A DNA stretch of 24,074 bases from an uncultured Nocardioides sp. (lineage in GTDB: Bacteria > Actinomycetota > Actinomycetes > Propionibacteriales > Nocardioidaceae), in the NCBI RefSeq assembly GCF_946885725.1, contig NZ_CAMPGZ010000035.1, positions 1 to 24,074 of the forward strand, in the 5' to 3' direction. The translations under genes and the position numbers were made by a program. The notes under the pieces were generated by a model. The model was not told the DNA's origin, did no database searches, and saw nothing but the letters and a program-made list of their open reading frames with translations. This document shows positions 16,936-24,074 of this stretch, one piece after another (positions within the stretch are counted from its first letter, which is position 1; each line of letters begins with the position of its first letter).

Positions 16936-17889
16936 TCAGACGTCGAGCGTGACCAGGACCGGCCGGTGGTCGGAGACCGGGTCGTCCACCCGCGCGTTGG
17001 GGTTGTCGGTGATCGACGGCGGCGTCGCACCAGCGGAGTTCGCCGCGGTGACCCGGGTGACGAGCGCGTGCGAGACCAACAGGTGGTCGATGAGCTCGCG
17101 GCGACCTCGGTACACACGCGAGTAGCGCTCCTCCTCGGGAATGAGCGGGGCGAGGTTCCACAGCCGCTGAGGGTCGCCCTGGTCGGGCTGGTCGAAGCCG
17201 GCGGTGCCGATCTCGGAGCCCGGCGGACCGAGCAGGATCTGCGTCGTCGCGGCCTCCGGTACGTCGTTGAGGTCGCCGCCCACCACGACGGGAACGGCGT
17301 CAGCCTCGCCGAGCAGCGCGGTCACTGCCGCGCGCACGCCGGCCGCCTCGGCCGCACGCCGGTGCAGCGCGTACACGCCGTACCGCGCCCGCTCGTCCTC
17401 GTCGCGAGGCGAGAACCGCCCACCGGGGAAGGTGAGCAGCTTGGACTTCAGGTGCGCCGACACCAGGTCCACCTCGGTCACGGTGCCCGCCGGGTCCGGC
17501 ACCTCCAGCCGCACCCGCAGCGCCGGCCGGCCGAGCTCGCCGAGCGTCGAGCCGTCGTCGTCCACCTGCACCGGCAGCAGCAGGTCGGGGAAGTCCCTCA
17601 CCTGCGCGGTCGCCAGCACCGGCACCCGCGACAGCACCCCGCACCGGATCCCGCGCCCGTCGGGGTCGGCCGTGTCCGCGCGCCAGTGACCGGTCAGCCG
17701 GTTTCGCAGGTCATCGAGGGCGCCGGGCGAACCGACCTCCTGCACGGCGACAGCGTCGAGACCGAGGGCGTCGATCGTGGCGGCCAGGCGGTCGAGCTTG
17801 GTGTCGTAGGCCGTGCTCGTCGTCGGCGCGCCGGACCCGGCGTCGGGGTGGAAGAGGTTCTCCAGGTTCCAGGTCCCCAGCCTCAGCAT
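16936..17889 (-). CDS. Endonuclease/exonuclease/phosphatase (EEP) family enzyme
   Basis: 317 residues with the EEP metal-dependent fold. Motifs: WNLENLF with Asn8 and Glu10, VAVQEVG, VDLVSAHLKSK, VVVGGDLNDVPEA, REL IDHLLVS, and the C-terminal SDHRPVLV with Asp307-His308. This active site binds Mg2+ and cleaves phosphodiesters in nucleic acids, nucleotides or lipids; the substrate is not predictable here. There is no signal peptide, so it is probably cytoplasmic. The upstream gap (17890-17946) has a CGCGCG-CAA-CGCGCG hairpin (17922-17936), which could end the gene before it. Confidence 0.9.
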   Translation of the reverse strand: MLRLGTWNLENLFHPDAGSGAPTTSTAYDTKLDRLAATIDALGLDAVAVQEVGSPGALDDLRNRLTGHWRADTADPDGRGIRCGVLSRVPVLATAQVRDFPDLLLPVQVDDDGSTLGELGRPALRVRLEVPDPAGTVTEVDLVSAHLKSKLLTFPGGRFSPRDEDERARYGVYALHRRAAEAAGVRAAVTALLGEADAVPVVVGGDLNDVPEAATTQILLGPPGSEIGTAGFDQPDQGDPQRLWNLAPLIPEEERYSRVYRGRRELIDHLLVSHALVTRVTAANSAGATPPSITDNPNARVDDPVSDHRPVLVTLDV

Positions 17890-17921
17890 GGCGCCAGTCT
17901 GGCCCTCAGGCGCCGCCCGGG

Positions 17922-17936
17922 CGCGCGCAACGCGCG
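17922..17936 (-). terminator. Small GC hairpin after the 315-residue gene
   Basis: CGCGCG-CAA-CGCGCG begins 10 nt beyond the stop at 17947 on the minus strand. The stem is 6 bp, all G-C, and there is no U-tract. Confidence 0.3.
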
Positions 17937-17946
17937 AGCGGCTCGG

Positions 17947-18894
17947 CTAGGTGCATGCGCGTTGCAGGGTCGACGACGTCGGCGAGGCGACCGGATCTCC
18001 TCGGAGCTTGCTTTCGAAGTACTGCTCGAGCTCCGCGAGTGCTTGCGGGTCGAGCGTGTTCTCGGGGTCCGTCACGATGTCGCTCTGGATGCGCCGCCGC
18101 GCGGCCGCGTAGAGGGGCGGGCTCAGGGCGTACTCGAGGTTGCGGACGTACCAGCCCCGGAACACCAGTGCGCCGAAGCGCTGGAGGATGCGGGCGATGA
18201 ACCCGGGTCGTCCGCGACGCGCCCAGAAGCCGACGAGCGTGCCGAGGACGAGGCCGAGCGCGACAGCCGCCGCCATCACGACGACCGTGGCCACGATCTC
18301 GTCACTGGCGAAGTTGTCGGCAGCGGTGAGCAGCCCCCCGTAGAACGCAGGGATCAGCACCTCCACCTCCTTCACGAACGGGCTGACCTGGTCCGCCACG
18401 TCCGCGAGCTGACCGAGCGAGTCGAGGTCAGGCTTCGCTGCCCACGCCTGGCGTGCGTGCCCGACCCCGTCCATGGCGCTGTCCCAGACCCCGGTGACCT
18501 CCCAGGGCTTCATGTCCCCGATACCGGCGAAGGCTTCCTTGGCCTGGCCCAGCTCGCCGAACGTCGTGTGGATGCCGTCCAGCGTCTCGGCGCTCTTGTC
18601 GGCCGCCGCCTCGAGCTCCGGGCGATCGGGGGCGTGCTGCTGCACGTAGTCGACGGCGGACTGGATCTCCGCTCGGTGGTCGATCACGTACTTGGTGTCG
18701 CGATACCGCTCCATCAGGTTCGGCACGGCGGCCAGCGCGTCGTCACGCTTGCCGGCGACCGTCTCCGCATCGCTCAGGGCGACGCTCACAGCCGCGGCGG
18801 CGCCGTACCCCTTGATCCCGAGCTCGAGGAAGACGCCGACGACGCGCCTGGCGACCTCGCGGTAGAGAGCGAGACGGACATGAGTCGATGTCAC
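17947..18894 (-). CDS. Unrecognised 315-residue protein with one membrane helix
   Basis: I do not recognise the family. The N-terminal half is amphipathic, mostly helical (MERYRDTKYVIDHRAEIQ and others), with only weakly hydrophobic patches. A single strong transmembrane segment lies at about 199-222, followed by a basic stretch (WARRGRPGF) that would be cytoplasmic. The C-terminal 90 residues contain YVRNLEYALSPPLYAAARRRIQ and an acidic region LDPQALAELEQYFESKL. Starts at GTG 18894 with no clear ribosome site. Codon use and third-position GC match the neighbours, so it is probably real. A small Zn-motif gene lies upstream on the same strand. Confidence 0.65.
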   Translation of the reverse strand: MTSTHVRLALYREVARRVVGVFLELGIKGYGAAAAVSVALSDAETVAGKRDDALAAVPNLMERYRDTKYVIDHRAEIQSAVDYVQQHAPDRPELEAAADKSAETLDGIHTTFGELGQAKEAFAGIGDMKPWEVTGVWDSAMDGVGHARQAWAAKPDLDSLGQLADVADQVSPFVKEVEVLIPAFYGGLLTAADNFASDEIVATVVVMAAAVALGLVLGTLVGFWARRGRPGFIARILQRFGALVFRGWYVRNLEYALSPPLYAAARRRIQSDIVTDPENTLDPQALAELEQYFESKLRGDPVASPTSSTLQRACT

Positions 18895-18977
18895 CGAGAG
18901 TTCCCCCGAGATGTACGTGCGTCGGAGACGCGGAAGCAGCGGCGTTCAGCGCGATTCTCTCAGGTTCGGGTCGCCTC

Positions 18978-19325
18978 TCAGGCTGGATCACCGGAACCCG
19001 CAGCGCCTGGCGCGTGCCCGGTGTCGAGGACGACGCCGGTCGGTCCCGTCACGCTCGGCGACTCCTCGAGGACCACGCCCGGCGCCTCGTCGGGTACGTC
19101 GGTCCACTCGTCGAAGCCGTAGACACGCGCCAGCTCGCGCAGTGTCGGGCACGGCATCGGCTGACCGCAGGACGCGCACAACGGCGCCCGGCCTGCCATC
19201 CGCACCGCGGCCGCCGTCTCGGAGTGCGCGGTCGCCGACGAGAGGTCGCCGGGTGGACCTCCTCGTTGCTCGACCGCGCCGCGCAGTCGACCCATCTGGT
19301 CCCTCAGAGCAGTCAGATCGTCCAT
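18978..19325 (-). CDS. Small hypothetical protein with a Cys-x-x-Cys motif
   Basis: 115 residues from ATG 19325, chosen because GAGGTG lies 6 nt upstream; GTG 19334 would add three residues. It begins with a helical region MDDLTALRDQMGRLRGAVEQ and has LCASCGQPMPCPTLRELARVYG in the middle (three Cys), which suggests a small zinc knuckle as in many actinobacterial proteins with CxxCGxxxPC. The C-terminus is low-complexity. Function unknown. It is upstream of the 315-residue gene with an 83-bp gap and may be co-transcribed. Confidence 0.6.
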   Translation of the reverse strand: MDDLTALRDQMGRLRGAVEQRGGPPGDLSSATAHSETAAAVRMAGRAPLCASCGQPMPCPTLRELARVYGFDEWTDVPDEAPGVVLEESPSVTGPTGVVLDTGHAPGAAGSGDPA

Positions 19326-19394
19326 GGCGAGCACCTCACACGGGTCGAGAAGTCGTCCCCGGACGCCGGTACCCGAGCCGCGAAAATCAATACC

Positions 19395-20702
19395 TCAAGG
19401 TCGAACTTGGTTCCGTAAGTCCTGTTTGCGACGGCGTGCGGCGCGATAGCCGATGCCGACGGCGAAGACGGCGACGCCTGCGACCACTGAGCCGATCGGC
19501 AGCGTGACCACCAGCACGGCGCACCCCGCGGCACCCACGATCTGCAGCGGGCGGGCGAAACGGCGGTGGTCCTGGTCCTGGGTGTACGCGGAGAGGTTCG
19601 CGGTCAGGTAGTAGAGCAGGACGCCGAACGACGAGAAGCCGATCGCGCCACGGAGGTCCACGGTCAGCACGAGCGCGCAGACCGCCACCGCCAGCGCGGC
19701 CTCCGCGTGGTGCGGCACCCGATGCCGTGGATGGACGGCGGCCAGCCAGCGCGGCAGGTCTCCCTCGCGGGCCATCGCCAGGCTGGTCCTCCCGACGCCC
19801 GCGAGCAGCGCGAGCAGGGCGCCGAGTGCGGCGAGGCCGGCACCGACCTGGACGACCGGAGCCGCCCAGTCCCACGACCCGGCTCGTACGGCGGCGACCA
19901 AGGGCTCGTCGGACGCGGCGAGCCGGTCGGGACCGAGTACGGCGAGCAGCGTGACGGCAACGACCGCGTAGACAGCCACCGCTCCCGCCAGGGCGAGCTG
20001 GATGGCCCGCGGGATCGTGCGAGCGGGGTCGCGGACCTCCTCGCCGAGCGTCGCGATCCGTGCGTAGCCCGCGAACGCGAAGAAGAGCAGGCCGGCCGAC
20101 TGGAGGACGCCGTACGCGCCGTGACCGTCGCCGGTCAGGGGAGTGAGCCGACCGAGATCGGGCTGTCCGGCGCCCAGACTCGCGACGACCGCCACAGTCA
20201 GGGCGAGCAGGACGAGCACGACGATGACGCGCGTGAGCCGGGCGGTCCGGGTCACGCCGCGGTAGTTGACCGTGGCGAGCGCGACCACGGCGGCGACCGC
20301 GACCGGTCGCTGCCAGGACGCCGGTGCGGCGTACGCCGCGAAGGTCAGCGCCATGGCCGCGCAGCTGGCCGTCTTGCCGACGACGAAGCCCCATCCCGCC
20401 AGGAAGCCCCACCACTCGCCGAGCTGCTCGCGCCCGTAGACGTAGGTGCCGCCGGAGGTGGAGTACTGCGCGGCGAGCTGGGCCGAGGAGGTGGCGTTGC
20501 AGTACGCGACCACTGCGGCGACGGCCAGGCCGATCAGCAGCCCGGCGCCCGCGGCCGCGGCTGCGGGAGCGAACGCGGCGAACACGCCGGCGCCGATCAT
20601 CGAGCCCAGGCCGATGACCACCGCGTCGCCGAGACCGAGCCGGCGGGCGAGTCGCGGCTGCGACGCCGGTCCGGCGTCGGTGCCGGCGTCGTGATCGCTC
20701 AC
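19395..20702 (-). CDS. APC-family amino-acid permease
   Basis: 435 residues with about 12 hydrophobic segments. TM1 motif VVIGLGSMIGAGVFAAFAPA and the loop TSGGTYVYGREQLGEWWGF are typical of APC permeases; LFFAFAGYARIATLGEEVRDPARTIPRAI is the TM6 region and its following loop. The substrate is unknown, probably a neutral or cationic amino acid. The GTG start overlaps the VOC stop by 4 nt, so the gene is translationally coupled. It is the last gene of the ArsR-controlled operon, where arsenite exporters such as ArsB or Acr3 are usual. Confidence 0.9.
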   Translation of the reverse strand: MSDHDAGTDAGPASQPRLARRLGLGDAVVIGLGSMIGAGVFAAFAPAAAAAGAGLLIGLAVAAVVAYCNATSSAQLAAQYSTSGGTYVYGREQLGEWWGFLAGWGFVVGKTASCAAMALTFAAYAAPASWQRPVAVAAVVALATVNYRGVTRTARLTRVIVVLVLLALTVAVVASLGAGQPDLGRLTPLTGDGHGAYGVLQSAGLLFFAFAGYARIATLGEEVRDPARTIPRAIQLALAGAVAVYAVVAVTLLAVLGPDRLAASDEPLVAAVRAGSWDWAAPVVQVGAGLAALGALLALLAGVGRTSLAMAREGDLPRWLAAVHPRHRVPHHAEAALAVAVCALVLTVDLRGAIGFSSFGVLLYYLTANLSAYTQDQDHRRFARPLQIVGAAGCAVLVVTLPIGSVVAGVAVFAVGIGYRAARRRKQDLRNQVRP

Positions 20703-21076
20703 GGCGCGCGCTGGAAGAGCTCGACGAAGTTTCCGTCCGGGTCGACGACCAGGACCTGCTGACCACCAGGTCCGCTGACCGCGTCGCCGTGCATCGGTAC
20801 GCCCGCCGCGCGGAGCCGCTCCATCTCGGCGGCGAGGTCGTCGACGAGCAGGTGGACGCGGTTGCGGCCCGGGCCGGCATCGGACGGGGTGGCACGTGCC
20901 CCGGAGCTGCCCGGGCCGGACAGCAACAGCCGCAGCGAGCCCCGGGTGACCTCGGCGAAGGGCGGCGCCGGATGGCTGCGCAGCGTGAAGCCCAGGTGCT
21001 TCGTGTAGAAGTCGACGGCGGCCGGCACGTCCTCCACGATGTAGCGGACGCTTCCGAATGCGTCTTCGTCGCTCAT
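20699..21076 (-). CDS. VOC (glyoxalase/bleomycin-resistance) superfamily protein
   Basis: 125 residues with two beta-alpha-beta-beta-beta repeats: VRYIVEDVPAAVDFYTKHLGFTL, then NRVHLLVDDLAAEMERLRAAGV and VLVVDPDGNFVELFQ with the conserved metal-ligand Glu near the end. The protein has no Cys, so it is not the C-As lyase ArsI despite its ars-like setting. Substrate unknown. GGAGGGAGA precedes ATG 21076. It sits 40 bp after the ArsR fusion gene and overlaps the permease start by 4 nt. Confidence 0.88.
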   Translation of the reverse strand: MSDEDAFGSVRYIVEDVPAAVDFYTKHLGFTLRSHPAPPFAEVTRGSLRLLLSGPGSSGARATPSDAGPGRNRVHLLVDDLAAEMERLRAAGVPMHGDAVSGPGGQQVLVVDPDGNFVELFQRAP

Positions 21077-21116
21077 GGGTTCTCCCTCCAGTCGTGACTG
21101 TCGACCGCGGTTCGGC

Positions 21117-21857
21117 CTACATGACGGGGATCAGGTGGCGCACACGTGCGTCGATGTCGTCCGCGACAGCCACGAAGCTCGAGTACGTCGGGCGACCGGG
21201 CGTGTCCGCGGGGTCCGGGACGCTCCAGTGCACGCGGCGACGAACTCTCGGCAGCTGGATGTGCTCGCGAGCCTTGTCGCAGAGGGTGATGAGCCGACCG
21301 ACGCGCAAGGACGTGCCGGTGACCTCGTCGACCGAACGGGGGAGCTGGTCGCGGATGTCGATGTCGAACCGTTCACGAAGCACGCGGACCGCGTGCGGGT
21401 GGATCCGATTCTTCGGGGCGGTCCCGGCGCTCGCGACGGGCACGCGACCATTCGTGTGGTGCCGGAGCAGCGCCTCGGCGATGGGGGACCGGGCGCTGTT
21501 GCCGGTGCAGACGAACAGCACCCCAGATTCCGTCGACGTACCTCGCGGCGCGGTCGTCGTCCCGAGAGCGGGGTGCAGCGAGGCGGCGGCCGCGCCGAGC
21601 GCGACGGCGCACCGCCCCAGATCCAGGTGGTAGTAGCTGTCCCGGCCGTCGTGGCTGCTCCGGCGCATGGTCACCAGGCCGGCCTCCCTGAGCAGCCGCA
21701 GGTGGTACGACACCAGGTTCTGCGGTTCCCCGGTCAGCTCGACGAGCTCGCGCACGCGTCGGTCACTGGTCGCGAGCTCGGTGAGGATCTGCCAGCGCAC
21801 CGGGTTGGCCGCCAGTCGGATGAACGGCGGTGGTTGGGCGCGCGCGGCGCTGGGCAT
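21117..21857 (-). CDS. ArsR-type HTH fused to arsenate reductase/low-molecular-weight phosphatase
   Basis: 246 residues from ATG 21857. The N-terminal winged helix (about 1-85) has ANPVRWQILTELATSDRRV and QNLVSYHLRLLREAGLV. The C-terminal domain (about 110-246) has the phosphatase loop VCTGNSARS, Cys117 to Arg123, then PKNRIHPHA, LITLCDKARE, and HWSVPDPADTPGR, the ArsC-type Asp loop. Thioredoxin-type ArsC enzymes have three Cys; here the second is present and the third is missing, so mycothiol/mycoredoxin coupling is likelier. The ArsR half lacks the ELCVCDL metal site. ATG 21869 is an alternative but overlaps the -10 element. It is the first gene of an operon with the VOC and permease genes. 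Confidence 0.9.
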   Translation of the reverse strand: MPSAARAQPPPFIRLAANPVRWQILTELATSDRRVRELVELTGEPQNLVSYHLRLLREAGLVTMRRSSHDGRDSYYHLDLGRCAVALGAAAASLHPALGTTTAPRGTSTESGVLFVCTGNSARSPIAEALLRHHTNGRVPVASAGTAPKNRIHPHAVRVLRERFDIDIRDQLPRSVDEVTGTSLRVGRLITLCDKAREHIQLPRVRRRVHWSVPDPADTPGRPTYSSFVAVADDIDARVRHLIPVM

Positions 21858-21864
21858 GCCCCTG

Positions 21865-21888
21865 AGCATACATCAATTTGGATTGATG
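21865..21888 (-). promoter_or_regulatory. Perfect ArsR operator abutting a leaderless promoter
   Basis: CATCAAT-TTGG-ATTGATG (21871-21888) is a perfect 7-bp inverted repeat, like the ATCAA/TTGAT operators of ArsR proteins. On the minus strand TATGCT (21870-21865) follows at once and ends 7 nt before ATG 21857. Bound repressor would occlude the spacer between -35 and -10. This supports the leaderless start at 21857. Confidence 0.7.
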
Positions 21889-21935
21889 GATCTGCCAGGA
21901 GTGACGCCAAGGGGCCAGGCGAGCCGTGCCTCGAA

Positions 21936-21956
21936 GTGGTCATGCAGGTTGACCAC
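21936..21956. repeat. 7-bp inverted repeat before the membrane hydrolase gene
   Basis: GTGGTCA (21936-21942) and TGACCAC (21950-21956), 7 nt apart, end 20 bp before GTG 21977. It may be a second operator in the divergent region or a 5' hairpin. Confidence 0.4.
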
Positions 21957-21976
21957 CCGAGTGTGACCGTGGAGAA

Positions 21977-23368
21977 GTGACAGCTCCGCACGGAGTCACC
22001 GCGAAAAGTGCAGCACCGGAGGACCGCGCTCGTCCGAGCACCGCGCTGAGCCCGGGCCCGCGCTCGAAGATCGGGATCGTGATCGCCGCGTCGCTCGCTG
22101 CGGGGCTGCTGGCGGCCGTCCTGCTGCCGTTCCTCCCGTTCGTGCCTCCCGCCGCGGTGGACCACGACTTCGCGACTGCGATGGTGCTTCTCGGCTTCGC
22201 CGTCGGCTGGGCGCTGCTGGCGGTGCTGTCCCGCCGGACGGACCAGCCGCAGCGCTGGGCCGTGGTTCCGGCGGTGTTCATGGGGTCGAGCGCCGTACTC
22301 GTCCTCGTCCTCCCGGACGACTGGGTGGACGCGCTCGGCTGGGTCTGGCCGCCGGCGCTGCTCGCGCTGGTGGTCTGGATGTTCGGCCGAGCCCGGCGGG
22401 ACCTGCACAGCCGCGCGCGCGCCTGGCTGCTCTACCCGGTGCTGGCCACCCTGCTGGTCGTCTCGCTCGGCGGTGCCTACGAGACGGTGGGCCGGTCGAC
22501 CGCTGCGAGGCCGGTCGTGGGCGGACGACTGGTCGACGTCGGGCCCTACCGTCTGCACCTGCAGTGCTTCGGCACGGGCACGCCGACCGTGGTGATCGAG
22601 CCCGGCGGTGGCGCTTCCGCGGCGACTCTGGGCTGGATCACGCCCGCGGTAGCGCGGGAGACAAGGGTTTGCGTCTATGACCGAGCAGGACGTGGCTGGA
22701 GCGACCCGGCGGCGATCCCCCCGGACGGCGCGCAGGTCGCCGCCGACCTGCACACGCTGCTCGACAACGCTCGCGTCCCCGGCCCCTACGTGCTGGCCGG
22801 ACACTCCTTCGGAGGCTTGTACGTCCAGGCGTTCGCCGCCCGGTATCCCCACCAGGTCGCCGGCCTGGTTCTGGTCGACTCGACGGCACCCGGCTCCGGG
22901 CCGGTGCCCCCGCCGCCGTCCGACTCCTACAGCGTGGTGAAGCGGGTCTCCGCCTTGCTGTCGACGACCGCGCGGGTCGGTCTTCCTCGCCTGCTCACCG
23001 GGATGAGTCCGTCGGACCTGCCGCAGCAGTCCCAGGCCGAGCTGCAGGCCACCGCTTCCACGCCCGAGGAGGTCGCCGGCGTCATCGAGGAGTACGCCGT
23101 CGCCGGCCGGTCCACGCGCGCGGCCGGGCAGCTCACCAGTCTCGACGGCAAACCGCTCGTCGTCCTGACCGCGGACCTCGGCACCGCGCCGGGGTGGGGC
23201 GAGGACCAGGACGCGATGGCTCGGCTCTCGACGAACAGCCGGCACGACGTCGTGGACGGGGCCACGCACGCGACGCTCGTGGAGGACCCGGAGCACGCCG
23301 CCGAGGTCAGCCAGGCGATCGTCGACGTCGTCGAGTCCGTGCGTACGTCGACCCCGCTTCCGCGATGA
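21977..23368 (+). CDS. Membrane-anchored alpha/beta-fold hydrolase
   Basis: 463 residues. Four hydrophobic segments (about 33-52, 66-83, 93-110 and 116-135) and a further one (about 150-165) precede the hydrolase domain, which starts near 180 (VDVGPYRLHLQCFGTGTPTVVIEPGGGA). The nucleophile elbow is GHSFGG with Ser277; oxyanion-region EPGGG and a likely catalytic His431 in DGATHATL. The soluble domain resembles small-ester or lipid hydrolases. The side of the membrane cannot be judged. GTG start has GGAG very close (3 nt), so initiation is probably weak or leaderless; an internal start is possible. Its stop overlaps the HD gene's ATG. Confidence 0.85.
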   Translation: MTAPHGVTAKSAAPEDRARPSTALSPGPRSKIGIVIAASLAAGLLAAVLLPFLPFVPPAAVDHDFATAMVLLGFAVGWALLAVLSRRTDQPQRWAVVPAVFMGSSAVLVLVLPDDWVDALGWVWPPALLALVVWMFGRARRDLHSRARAWLLYPVLATLLVVSLGGAYETVGRSTAARPVVGGRLVDVGPYRLHLQCFGTGTPTVVIEPGGGASAATLGWITPAVARETRVCVYDRAGRGWSDPAAIPPDGAQVAADLHTLLDNARVPGPYVLAGHSFGGLYVQAFAARYPHQVAGLVLVDSTAPGSGPVPPPPSDSYSVVKRVSALLSTTARVGLPRLLTGMSPSDLPQQSQAELQATASTPEEVAGVIEEYAVAGRSTRAAGQLTSLDGKPLVVLTADLGTAPGWGEDQDAMARLSTNSRHDVVDGATHATLVEDPEHAAEVSQAIVDVVESVRTSTPLPR

Positions 23369-24074
23369 ACCAGACGCTCGCGACGCACCGCATCGGCACC
23401 ATCGAGTGGACCGAGCGCACCTGTGGCGTACTCACACCCCGCGAGCAGCTGGCGCTGGCCCGCCCCTTGGTCCGAGGTGAGCTGGCCATCGTCGGCGGTC
23501 GCGCCGCCATGGCGCTTCGCCTGCACTCGGGTCGGCGCCGCGACCTCGACCCGTCCGCGCTGCGACCGCCGGACTCGTCCCTCGCCACCGATGCCGAGGA
23601 GGTTGCCGAGGAGCTGCTGTCGCCGGCCGTGCTCAACCACTCGCGGCGGTCGTATGCGTGGGGTGCCGCGCTCGCGGCGCTCGACGGCACCACGTTCGAC
23701 AAGGAGCTGCTGTACGTGGCCGCGCTGTTCCACGACACCGGTCTGCCCAGCCCGATGCGCTCCGTCGACTTCACCCTCCGCAGCGCCGCTCTCGCCCGCG
23801 ACTTCGCTGACGCCCATGGTGTCCCACCTCGCGACCGGGCGCTGATCGCGAACGCGATCGCGCTGCACCACACACCCGGTGTCGTCCTCGACGACGGTCC
23901 GGAGGCATACCTGCTCTCGGCCGGCGCCGGCGTGGACGTGTTCGGCCTTCGCCTGCAGCGTCTTCCCGACGCCGTACGGCGGGACGTCGTGGCGCGCTAC
24001 CCGCGCCTCGGATTCAAGCGGGAGTTCGCCCGTCTCTTCCGGCTCGAGGCCAAGCAGGTGCCGCGCGGGCGGGC
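23365..24074 (+). CDS. HD-domain protein, cyanamide-hydratase-like (3' end cut by window edge)
   Basis: At least 236 residues from ATG 23365, which overlaps the hydrolase stop by 4 nt; no stop occurs before the end of the window. The HD signature is NHSRRSYAWG (Asn91-His92), FHDTG with His123-Asp124, HH at 168-169, and an Asp further on (GAGVDVFG). NHSxRxYxxG is seen in the cyanamide hydratase-like HD group, which acts on small nitrile-like or nucleotide substrates. The substrate is unknown. Coupling to the hydrolase suggests a joint pathway. Confidence 0.87.
   Translation, partial: MNQTLATHRIGTIEWTERTCGVLTPREQLALARPLVRGELAIVGGRAAMALRLHSGRRRDLDPSALRPPDSSLATDAEEVAEELLSPAVLNHSRRSYAWGAALAALDGTTFDKELLYVAALFHDTGLPSPMRSVDFTLRSAALARDFADAHGVPPRDRALIANAIALHHTPGVVLDDGPEAYLLSAGAGVDVFGLRLQRLPDAVRRDVVARYPRLGFKREFARLFRLEAKQVPRGR

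Noticed and set aside
16966..19122. 718-residue plus-strand frame
   Set aside because: Antisense to the phosphatase-family and 315-residue genes; composition is of the usual shadow type with no domain.
20699..21076. ArsI C-As lyase
   Set aside because: The VOC protein has no Cys, and ArsI needs vicinal cysteines.

Overview
The window is very GC-rich with dense, short-spaced genes on both strands, Shine-Dalgarno motifs of the AGGAGG type, GTG starts and 4-nt ATGA/GTGA overlaps. The gene families (Acg-like nitroreductase, DosS/DosR, DUF1918, CstR, CPBP protease, mycothiol-era ArsC) point to a high-GC actinomycete. A soil or aquatic member of the Nocardioidaceae or a related order is my guess, but the sequence alone does not prove the genus.

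Bases 1-16389 read as a hypoxia/redox dormancy (DosR-type) island. In order: an Acg-family nitroreductase (minus, runs off the left edge); a two-GAF haem-sensor kinase like DosS/DevS; its NarL-type regulator like DosR/DevR; a minus-strand group SDR dehydrogenase -> GyrI-like protein -> SRPBCC protein; a DUF1918 protein overlapping a CtpF-like P-type ATPase; a four-helix membrane protein; a sulfur module (small Cys-rich protein and metallo-beta-lactamase/rhodanese fusion, divergent from a CstR-like persulfide sensor); a PPOX-fold flavoprotein and a CPBP membrane protease; an arcD-arcA pair (arginine/ornithine exchanger and arginine deiminase); and a two-domain universal stress protein. A 14-bp inverted-repeat motif close to GGGACCnnCGGCCC recurs in the promoter gaps of most of these units. 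It resembles the mycobacterial DosR box. Copies lie about 44 bp upstream of apparent leaderless starts of both the kinase and the regulator. I infer one autoregulated regulon that couples gas/redox sensing to flavin reductases, ion transport, arginine catabolism and stress proteins.

Bases 16403-19325 hold less-connected genes: a small membrane protein, an endonuclease/exonuclease/phosphatase-family enzyme, an unrecognised 315-residue protein with one membrane segment, and a small protein with a Cys-x-x-Cys motif. I see no DosR-like boxes here.

Bases 19395-21857 form a minus-strand operon: an ArsR-type HTH fused to a low-molecular-weight phosphatase/arsenate reductase, then a VOC protein, then an APC permease, behind a perfect palindrome that abuts a leaderless promoter. 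Divergent from it, 21977-24074, is a membrane-anchored alpha/beta hydrolase overlapping an HD-domain protein that runs off the right edge.

No rRNA, tRNA, CRISPR array, insertion sequence or phage gene is visible. No gap between genes exceeds 200 bases.
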